Assembly (NCBI GenBank): GCA_015488485.1
Contig: WFNR01000150.1
Location: 1 to 57,965 of the forward strand
DNA: 57,965 nt
From: Cyclobacteriaceae bacterium
Lineage (GTDB): Bacteria > Bacteroidota > Bacteroidia > Cytophagales > Cyclobacteriaceae
Reading direction: 5' to 3'
This document shows, in pieces, positions 52,035-57,965 of the stretch (positions within the stretch are counted from its first letter, which is position 1; every line of letters starts with the position of its first letter). The notes under the pieces were generated by a model, which saw nothing but the letters and a program-made list of their open reading frames with translations, was not told the origin of the DNA and made no database searches. The position numbers were made by a program, and so were the translations under genes.

Positions 52035-53057
52035 ATGCAAAAGGCAGTATTATTGGTCAACCTGGGCTCACCGCAACAACCCACCAAACGTGCGGTTGGA
52101 CGTTATCTGCAGGAATTTCTCATGGACCCGCATGTGATGGACCTGCCTTATTTGCTCAGGTTTTTTCTGGTAAATATCATGATTGTGCCCAGGCGAAGGG
52201 TGGCTTCGGCAGCTTTGTATAAAAAAATCTGGACGGAAGCAGGCTCACCATTGATTGTCAATACCGAGAGACTGGCAGCCAGGCTGCAGGCACGGCTCCC
52301 CTGGTCGGTATATATAGGTATGCGCTATGGCCAGCCCTCCATTAAATCGGCCATGCAAAAAATGCAGCAGCAAGGGGTACGCAAACTATATGTTGTACCG
52401 CTTTATCCGCAATATGCCATGTCAACTACCCTGACCGTAAACCGGGAAGTAGCTAAACAGGCCAAAAGGTGGCTGCCGGCTACCGAGCTGATTACCGCCC
52501 CCGCCTTTTATCAAGATCGGGGCTACCAACAGGCGCTGGCTGCCAGTATCAAACGACAGTTGGCGGGTGTTGAGTTCGACCATCTGTTATTTTCTTACCA
52601 CGGCATACCGGAGAGACACCTGATAAAAACCGACCCTACCGGTAGCCATTGCTTGTCGGTAAATGATTGCTGCCAGCAACCACCTGCAGAGGTGGCAGCC
52701 GTATGCTATCGCCACCAATGCATGGCAACCACCCGACTGGCAGCCGAGAGGTTGCAGCTACCCCCAGAAAAGTATTCTATCGCCTATCAATCACGCCTGG
52801 GAAAAGACCCATGGCTGCAGCCCTACACCAGCGATGCCATAGCGCAACTGGCTGCCAAAGGGGTAAAAAGACTGGCGGTAGTAACACCTGCTTTTGTAAG
52901 CGATTGCCTGGAAACCATTGAAGAGATAGGTATGGAAGCCCGCGAAGAATTTTTAAAGGCCGGAGGAATGGAGTTTACCCGCCTGGACTGCCTCAATGAT
53001 GACGAAGCCTGGGCTGATACGCTGGCAGACTGGAGCAAAAAAGCCCTGGCAACATGA
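52035..53057 (+). CDS. hemH: Ferrochelatase
   Basis: 340 aa. It inserts Fe2+ into protoporphyrin IX. AVLLVNLGSPQQPT at the start, YVVPLYPQYAMSTTLTV, the metal-site His189 in LLFSYHGIPERHL, YQSRLGKDPWLQPYT and PAFVSDCLETIEEIG are all diagnostic. No C-terminal 2Fe-2S cysteines. Divergent from hemA and overlapping hemG by 4 bp. Confidence 0.97.
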   Translation: MQKAVLLVNLGSPQQPTKRAVGRYLQEFLMDPHVMDLPYLLRFFLVNIMIVPRRRVASAALYKKIWTEAGSPLIVNTERLAARLQARLPWSVYIGMRYGQPSIKSAMQKMQQQGVRKLYVVPLYPQYAMSTTLTVNREVAKQAKRWLPATELITAPAFYQDRGYQQALAASIKRQLAGVEFDHLLFSYHGIPERHLIKTDPTGSHCLSVNDCCQQPPAEVAAVCYRHQCMATTRLAAERLQLPPEKYSIAYQSRLGKDPWLQPYTSDAIAQLAAKGVKRLAVVTPAFVSDCLETIEEIGMEAREEFLKAGGMEFTRLDCLNDDEAWADTLADWSKKALAT

Positions 53058-54388
53058 AATCATCGGTTGACATACTGATTCTGGGTGCCGGCATATCGGG
53101 CCTCACAGCTGCCCATTATCTGCAACAACGGGGGGCAGACTTGCTGGTGGTGGAGGAGGCCGCCAGACCCGGAGGGGTAATCCAAACCCGGACAAAAGGT
53201 GCATACCGCTATGAGGCAGGGCCCAATGCCATCATGATGAACGACAGTGTATGGGTGCTCATCAATGAACTTGGACTGCAGGATGAATTGCAAACAGCCC
53301 CCGACTTAAGCCAGAACCGCTATCTCTACTTCAAAGGCAAATTGCGTCTGCTTAAGCCCGGCCCGGGTTTGCTGACCAGTGGTCTGCTGCCTCCATCGGC
53401 CTTGCTGGCATTTTTGCGTGAGCCTTTTGTAAAAGCCAGCAACAAAGAAGATGAAAGTATTGCCGACTTTTTTCTGCGCAGACTCAACCGGCCTGTTCTT
53501 GATAACCTGATTAACCCAATGGTAGCGGGTATCTATGCCGGAGACCCGGCCATGCTAAGCTTGCGCTCTACTTTTAAAAAATTGTATGCCATGGAGCAGG
53601 AGCACGGCTCCCTGATAAAAGCCGCTCTGCGCAAGAAAAAAGGGCCGGTTCCCAAACGTGAACTGGCATCCTTTACCGGAGGCTTGCATACCCTAATAGA
53701 CAAAATGAGTAAAAATTTGGGCCAATGCTTGCAGTTGAATGCGCGGGTAATAAAAATTGATAAGCAGCAGGAGCATTACCACGTGCAGGTAAATACAGAT
53801 GGTGCTAGCCATACAATTCGGTGCAAAAAAATCATCTCCACCCTGCCGGCTGCGGTTGCGGCCAAAGTGTTGCCTGCAATTGGGCCTGCCGTTGCCAGCC
53901 AGCTTAACGACCTGTACTACGGCCCCATGCTGTTGTTATACCTGGCGTACAATAAACAGCATCTGGGCTTCAGCCCCGATGGTTTCGGTTTTCTTATTCC
54001 GCAAAAAGAACAGATGCCCTTCCTGGGCGCTATCTGGAATTCTGCACTTTTCCCCGGCAGGGCCCCGCACCAGGAATTGTTTAGTACTGTCTTTGTGGGT
54101 GGTGCCAACCGGCCCGAAGTTGTTACCTATGGTGAGCAGGAGATAGCGGCCATTGAGCAGCAATACCGCCAAGTGATGACTATTGGCAGTAAGCCGGTGT
54201 TTATCGATTCACACCTGCAGCCCAGGGCAATTCCGCAATTTCCGGTGGGTTATCACCGGCTGATGGAGGCACTGGATGAGTTTGAACGACAAAATCCCGG
54301 TATCTATATCTCCGGCAATTGGCGCAGCGGGGTAGCCATTGGCGATTGCATAGACTATAATAAACGGCTGGTAGTGGAGCGCTTATAA
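53054..54388 (+). CDS. hemG: Protoporphyrinogen oxidase (FAD, HemY/PPOX type)
   Basis: 444 aa. FAD-binding start VDILILGAGISGLTAAHYLQQRGADLLVVEE followed by PGGVIQTRTKGAYRYEAGPNAI. Further blocks are LDNLINPMVAGIYAGDPAMLS and the C-terminal ISGNWRSGVAIGDCIDYN where FAD is closed. It oxidises protoporphyrinogen IX to protoporphyrin IX, giving the substrate for HemH. This is the oxygen-dependent fold (often called hemY or hemG), although the upstream HemN step is oxygen-independent. Second gene of the hemH-hemG pair. Confidence 0.93.
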   Translation: MKSSVDILILGAGISGLTAAHYLQQRGADLLVVEEAARPGGVIQTRTKGAYRYEAGPNAIMMNDSVWVLINELGLQDELQTAPDLSQNRYLYFKGKLRLLKPGPGLLTSGLLPPSALLAFLREPFVKASNKEDESIADFFLRRLNRPVLDNLINPMVAGIYAGDPAMLSLRSTFKKLYAMEQEHGSLIKAALRKKKGPVPKRELASFTGGLHTLIDKMSKNLGQCLQLNARVIKIDKQQEHYHVQVNTDGASHTIRCKKIISTLPAAVAAKVLPAIGPAVASQLNDLYYGPMLLLYLAYNKQHLGFSPDGFGFLIPQKEQMPFLGAIWNSALFPGRAPHQELFSTVFVGGANRPEVVTYGEQEIAAIEQQYRQVMTIGSKPVFIDSHLQPRAIPQFPVGYHRLMEALDEFERQNPGIYISGNWRSGVAIGDCIDYNKRLVVERL

Positions 54389-54485
54389 AAAAACAGCCGG
54401 CACAGCCAGCTCTTTGGTGGAAGTCCTTTCCGTAACTTCCGTGGCGACACCCAACTTATTGCTATCAGTGCCGCTTCTCACTTGG

Positions 54486-54507
54486 CGGCAGCTTTTGCTG
54501 CCGTTTT
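54486..54507 (+). terminator. Terminator downstream of hemH-hemG
   Basis: CGGCAGC-TTTT-GCTGCCG, a perfect 7-bp stem, followed by TTTT. It lies 98 bp after the hemG stop. The rest of the 54389-54572 gap shows no gene. Confidence 0.75.
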
Positions 54508-54572
54508 CTGCTACAAAAGTAAGACAGCCCGACCTGGGGCAGATGAATTTCGTGTTATCAAAATATTATCCT

Positions 54573-55226
54573 TTAGCGATCCGGATAGGCGCAAAAGTCC
54601 ATCACACAGTTGAATTGATATTTGGCATGCGGGGCAATGGCTACTCCGATGTGCGTTACCTGTGGGTCGAGAATGTTTTTGCGGTGTCCCAGGCTGGGCA
54701 CATCTTCATCTAGCAGCAACTGCCCGACAATTTTGGCCGGCTGCCGGTAGCCATAGCTGCAGTTTTCAGTAATGCGCTGCCAGCGCTTGATATAGCCGGT
54801 AAGCCGCTCTGCCATGTCCTGTCCATTGGTAGAAGTGTGGCCTATACGCCCCGATTGGCCCATATCGCGGGCATGATAGGCAGCCGCCCGGTAGAGTTTC
54901 TTGTCGGGCAATAATACCGGCAATCCTTGCACTTGTTGCAGGTCAAGGTATAACGAGCGAACATACTCATTGTCCGGGTTTTTCATTTCTTCTACAGGCA
55001 TCTGCCGGTAGTCCTGGTAAAAGGTATACAAATAGCGCAGGCCGTCCATACGCGCCAGGTTCACCAGCTTAATCACTTCTTTTTCCCCGGCAGTCAGATA
55101 ATCGGCCTCACGGGCCGTATCGGCCAGTTGCAGCTCAGCGGCTGTCCAGCCCGGGCCGCCCTGCTGCCAGCCCATCAGCATACCTATCCACAACAGGGTG
55201 ATTGTCTTATGTATGATCTGTCGCAT
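54573..55226 (-). CDS. CAP (SCP/PR-1-like) domain protein, secreted
   Basis: 217 aa with an N-terminal hydrophobic signal (HKTITLLWIGMLMGW). The CAP pattern is visible: KEVIKLVNLARMDGLRYL, YRAAAYHARDMGQSGRIGHTSTNGQDMAERL (His/Ser cavity residues), ENCSYG, and VGQLLLDEDVPSLGHRKNILDPQVTHIGVAI, ending FNCVMDFCAYP. Function of bacterial CAP proteins is mostly unknown; lipid or small-molecule binding is suggested for some. It follows the hydroxyacid dehydrogenase gene on the same strand by 16 bp. Confidence 0.88.
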   Translation of the reverse strand: MRQIIHKTITLLWIGMLMGWQQGGPGWTAAELQLADTAREADYLTAGEKEVIKLVNLARMDGLRYLYTFYQDYRQMPVEEMKNPDNEYVRSLYLDLQQVQGLPVLLPDKKLYRAAAYHARDMGQSGRIGHTSTNGQDMAERLTGYIKRWQRITENCSYGYRQPAKIVGQLLLDEDVPSLGHRKNILDPQVTHIGVAIAPHAKYQFNCVMDFCAYPDR

Positions 55227-55242
55227 TATTCTTCAAATCCTG

Positions 55243-56175
55243 TCAGTAACCGCGCTGCCGGTCAACCGTATGTAGCAAGGGCTGTCCCTTTTGCAGGCGG
55301 TAGTAGTTGTCGATAATTTGCGGGGCCACGCGCTCAGGTTGGGTAATACTGGCCACGTGCGGGGTAATAATAATCGACTCGCGTTCCCAAAATGGATGGT
55401 CATTGGGCAGTGGCTCCTCACAAAATACATCCAGGCAGGCGCCCGTCAGCTTACCGCTATCCAAGGCAGTAAGTAAGTCTTTTTCTACCAGGTGAGCACC
55501 ACGGGCTGCGTTGATCAGGTAGGCGCCATCGGGGAGCATGGCAAACAGCTCGTTGCTGAGGATACCCCTGGTTTGCTCAGTCAGAGGCAGCAGGTTGATC
55601 AGGATATGCGTGTCTTGCAGAAAAGCCGGTAGTTGCTCATCACCGGCAAAGGTTTGAATATGGGGCCACGACTTGGGTGTACGCGACCAGCCCCTTACCT
55701 TGAAACCCAATTGATGCAATACCTCTGCCGCGTGGATACCCAGTACGCCCAGCCCCATAATGCCCACCGTCAGGTCATCGGTGCGCTTGTACATCCTGGG
55801 GCGCCAGTGGCGCTGCTGCTGGGCGCGCAGATAGGTATAAAAATCGCGCGCATAGGCAATAACCTGCCCGGCCAGATACAGGCCCATGTCACGGGTAAGC
55901 TGCTCATCCACCACGCGCGTGATGCTCACGTTTTCAGGAACCGGTCCGGCCCGGAAGATATGATCGACCCCGGCCCCGGCCGAAGCAATGCATTGCAAAT
56001 TGGAAAAGCGGCTGAATACCCCTGCCGGTGGCCGCCAGACAAGCAAAAACGTAACTTTTTCAGGAGACGCTATATCCGGAAAAGCTGCTATAGGTAGCTC
56101 CGGAGCCGCCTGGCGCAAAGCCTGCAACCACTTTTTTTTAAACAAATCGTGATTTATGATAACAGCAAATGACAT
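55243..56175 (-). CDS. D-2-hydroxyacid dehydrogenase, GhrA-like (glyoxylate/hydroxypyruvate reductase)
   Basis: 310 aa from the ATG at 56175 (SFAVIINHDLFKK); the 23 extra residues of the longer frame do not fit the family. NAD(P) loop VGIMGLGVLGIHAAEVLHQLGFKV, the Arg of NAARGAHLVEKDLL and the His of ITPHVASITQPERVAP are present. Within the superfamily, the missing long N-terminal domain and the SAGAGVDHI block resemble GhrA. It reduces glyoxylate or hydroxypyruvate, or a related 2-oxo acid. Confidence 0.88.
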   Translation of the reverse strand: MSFAVIINHDLFKKKWLQALRQAAPELPIAAFPDIASPEKVTFLLVWRPPAGVFSRFSNLQCIASAGAGVDHIFRAGPVPENVSITRVVDEQLTRDMGLYLAGQVIAYARDFYTYLRAQQQRHWRPRMYKRTDDLTVGIMGLGVLGIHAAEVLHQLGFKVRGWSRTPKSWPHIQTFAGDEQLPAFLQDTHILINLLPLTEQTRGILSNELFAMLPDGAYLINAARGAHLVEKDLLTALDSGKLTGACLDVFCEEPLPNDHPFWERESIIITPHVASITQPERVAPQIIDNYYRLQKGQPLLHTVDRQRGY

Positions 56176-56347
56176 CCCTCTGTTCTTTGTATCAAAGTTC
56201 GTGCTTTTACGTAATAATTGTACTACCACCCATAACATAAGCAACGCACATAGGGGCAGGTAAGTTTAAGTCAGGGAATTTTTTTTGGTAGCGACAGTAG
56301 CCATAGTGGTGTTGCAGCGCCTCGGTTAAAACATTAATTTTGCCGCC

Positions 56348-57523
56348 ATGAAACTGATAGAAGTTACTACGCCCGCCCACGACCGACAGTTTCTGCAGGT
56401 GCATGTCGATATCAACCGCCACGACCCCAACTGGATCAGGCCACTGGATAATGATATCAGACAAATATTTGATCCCGGCAAAAACCCGCTTTTCCGCCAG
56501 GGGAAGGTAATACGCTGGCTGCTGCAGGATGATACCGGCAGGTATATAGGTCGTATTGCTGCCTTTACCAATAAAAAATACACCAACAAGGGCGATGACA
56601 TACCGGTGGGCGGCATAGGTTTCTTCGATTGTATCGACAACCAGGAAGCCGCCAACAAGCTATTTGACCGGGCCAAGGACTGGCTGCAGGAAAAGGGCAT
56701 GCAGGCCATGGACGGCCCGATAAATTTTGGGGAGCGCAACAACTGGTGGGGCTTGTTGATCAAAGGCTTTAAGCCGCCCGTGTACGGCATGAACTACAAC
56801 CAGCCTTATTATCAGAAATTATTTGAAAATTACGGCTTTCAGATTTTTTACAATCAGCTCTGTTTTTACCTGCCCATTGAGCAAGGCAATCCACGCCAAC
56901 TGCAAGCCAGGGGCTATGACGTGCACAAGCGCTTTGCCGCCAAAAAGCACTACCACGTAAAGACCATCGAGAAAAAAAACCTGCGCCAGTATGCCCGCGA
57001 TTTTATGGAAATCTACAACAAGGCCTGGGCCAAACACGAAGGCGGCAAGACCATCAGCGAAGCCAAGGCCTGGAAGATTTTCAAGCAGATGAAGTCGATT
57101 ATAAAAAAATATACCAGTTGGATAGCCTATTACAAGGAGATGCCCATCGCCATGTGGATCAACATCCCCGATATCAACCAGATCTTCCGGCATTTTAACG
57201 GCCAGCTCAACTGGTGGAACAAGCTGCGCTTCCTTTACTACATGAAGACCAACCACATTACCCAACTGGTGGGTATCGTGTATGGCATTGTGCCGGAGTA
57301 TCAAGGTACCGGGGTGGACTACTTTATGCTGGTGGAGGCCGAAAAAGACCTGAAGGGCCATACCCGTTTTACCGACCTGGAAATGCAATGGATTGGCGAT
57401 TTCAACCCCAAAATGCTGGGCGTGATTGAGTTTCTGGGCGCTACCGAAGACAGACGCCTGGCCACCTACCGCTATCTGTTCGATCGTAACAAGGAGTTCA
57501 AGCGCCACCCCATGCTGAACTAA
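56348..57523 (+). CDS. GNAT-like hypothetical protein (YghO-type)
   Basis: 391 aa, soluble. DPNWIRPLDNDIRQIFDPGKNPLFR and GRYIGRIAAFTNKKYTN, then VGGIGFFDCIDNQEAANKLF, look like the acyl-CoA-binding half of a GNAT fold. MDGPINFGERNNWWGLLIKGF and a second region YGIVPEYQGTGVDYFMLVEA (resembling the Q/RxxGxG/A acetyl-CoA loop) suggest a double GNAT. Relatives are annotated as N-acetyltransferase-like without known substrate. The last codons (RHPMLN) and the sequence after them recur at the end of the window. Confidence 0.78.
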   Translation: MKLIEVTTPAHDRQFLQVHVDINRHDPNWIRPLDNDIRQIFDPGKNPLFRQGKVIRWLLQDDTGRYIGRIAAFTNKKYTNKGDDIPVGGIGFFDCIDNQEAANKLFDRAKDWLQEKGMQAMDGPINFGERNNWWGLLIKGFKPPVYGMNYNQPYYQKLFENYGFQIFYNQLCFYLPIEQGNPRQLQARGYDVHKRFAAKKHYHVKTIEKKNLRQYARDFMEIYNKAWAKHEGGKTISEAKAWKIFKQMKSIIKKYTSWIAYYKEMPIAMWINIPDINQIFRHFNGQLNWWNKLRFLYYMKTNHITQLVGIVYGIVPEYQGTGVDYFMLVEAEKDLKGHTRFTDLEMQWIGDFNPKMLGVIEFLGATEDRRLATYRYLFDRNKEFKRHPMLN

Positions 57524-57965
57524 CCCGGATAATTAAGGATTTGCTCCTGGCAGCGTCTCTGTAAGGACGCTGATTAAGAATAAGGCCACCAGCTATTCGT
57601 TTTTGGATATTATGACGCTTGCGGGCATGGGTAGAGCTTTGCGTTAACGATAATAGGAAATATTTACGGGGATTGCAAATTTTTGTAGAGAATCATCAGC
57701 GGCCTGGCGGAGACGTTGATGGGGAATGCGGCCTTGTGGCGATATTCCTCAGTGTCCCTGAGGAGACACTGAGGGGGAAAAGTAGGTCTCACACGCTGTG
57801 GTACGCAAACAGGCAGTTTCTATACCTGACGGCCTGGCTCCTTTGCTCGCCAGCCTGTGCCGCCCGTCCTACAAGGACGTTGGAAAGTGCTAAGTTATCC
57901 TGCAGAGACGATGGTGGAGAGTGAAGCGCCATCCCATGCTGAACTAAGCCGGATAATTAAGGATT
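57500..57965. repeat. 42-bp direct repeat of the GNAT-like gene's 3' end (57500-57541 and 57924-57965)
   Basis: The sequence covering the last seven codons, the stop and 18 bp beyond (starting AAGCGCCA, then CCCATGCTGAACTAA and CCGGATAATTAAGGATT) recurs at the very end of the window with two mismatches. The copies are 424 bp apart and the second may continue past the window edge. Such a repeat of a gene's 3' end is what site-specific integration or a local duplication would leave. Confidence 0.85.
57543..57923. other. Non-coding segment with three hairpins, between the direct repeats
   Basis: I see no credible gene in these 381 bp. Three perfect inverted repeats stand out: CAGCGTC/GACGCTG at 57551-57572, CCTCAGTGTC/GACACTGAGG at 57747-57774 (10-bp stem, 8-nt loop) and CGTCC/GGACG at 57865-57879. 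The three have related words (GTCC or GTCT ... GGACG or GAGACAC). The only open frame (57619-57924) has no start signal and no protein-like composition. Confidence 0.6.

Noticed and set aside
54414-54713. 99-codon frame after hemG
   Set aside because: It crosses the hemG terminator and overlaps the CAP-domain gene on the other strand; no protein-like features.
57619-57924. 101-codon plus-strand frame at the window end
   Set aside because: No ribosome-binding context, no family likeness, and it spans the hairpins of the non-coding segment.

Overview
The window looks like a chromosomal segment of a Bacteroidota bacterium, most likely order Cytophagales. Three things point there. The first gene ends in a CHU_C-type (type IX secretion) sorting domain. 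The promoters have the Bacteroidota -33 TTTG / -7 TAnnTTTG form. There are also DUF2490, DUF4301 and YwqK/MORN family proteins, menaquinone synthesis and lipoprotein-rich genes. Base composition is about half GC, except for clearly AT-rich patches near 16-16.6 kb, 25.4-26 kb and 41.7-43.2 kb.

Layout. 0-7.1 kb: the end of a secreted adhesin-like protein, a lytic transglycosylase, then a tight five-gene run (1762-7110). This run starts with a predicted pentameric ligand-gated ion channel carrying an N-terminal Cache sensor domain. 7.1-8.3 kb: a DcaP-like porin gene broken by an in-frame amber codon. 8.3-12.2 kb: glpK-glpD-glpF for glycerol uptake and use. 12.3-15.5 kb: a large secreted BNR/beta-propeller protein. 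15.5-16.6 kb: an eroded islet with a GIY-YIG nuclease remnant, short tandem repeats and a MntA/HepT toxin-antitoxin pair whose HepT is frameshifted. 16.8-25.4 kb: an amidohydrolase lipoprotein, then an Lrp regulator divergent from an amino-acid dehydrogenase, followed by the homogentisate pathway hmgA-hpd-fahA and a flavin-reductase-like gene. Together these can take tyrosine or phenylalanine to fumarate and acetoacetate.

25.4-29 kb: a MazEF-like pair with a frameshifted toxin C-terminus, a MORN-repeat protein, a BamA/TamA-like outer-membrane protein and a DUF2490 protein. 29.0-29.85 kb: a mosaic of one intact tRNA-Glu, at least three broken copies of it, duplicated terminators and intact plus fragmentary GIY-YIG nuclease genes, headed by a textbook Bacteroidota promoter. 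30-35 kb: gapA, yebC, a DMT transporter, a LolD-like ABC ATPase, a 360-bp chain of inverted repeats, sucC and tRNA-Arg. 35.2-36.8 kb: a sialidase-fold lipoprotein overlapping a TlpA-type thioredoxin lipoprotein.

36.9-44.4 kb: a histidine phosphatase, then the menaquinone genes (a MenI-like thioesterase, menF, menD, menB, menE), interrupted by an AT-rich glycosyltransferase on the other strand. 44.3-54.4 kb: a near-complete C5 heme pathway, with hemA-C-D-B-L-E-N in one overlapping minus-strand run and hemH-hemG divergent. 54.5-57.5 kb: a CAP-domain protein, a D-2-hydroxyacid dehydrogenase and a GNAT-like protein. The 3' end of that last gene is repeated as a 42-bp direct repeat about 0.4 kb further on.

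The observations most worth following up are the Cache-pLGIC fusion with its operon, the tRNA-Glu/GIY-YIG mosaic with hairpin insertions in tRNA loops, and the chained palindromes upstream of sucC. All calls are from reading the sequence; no database search was run.
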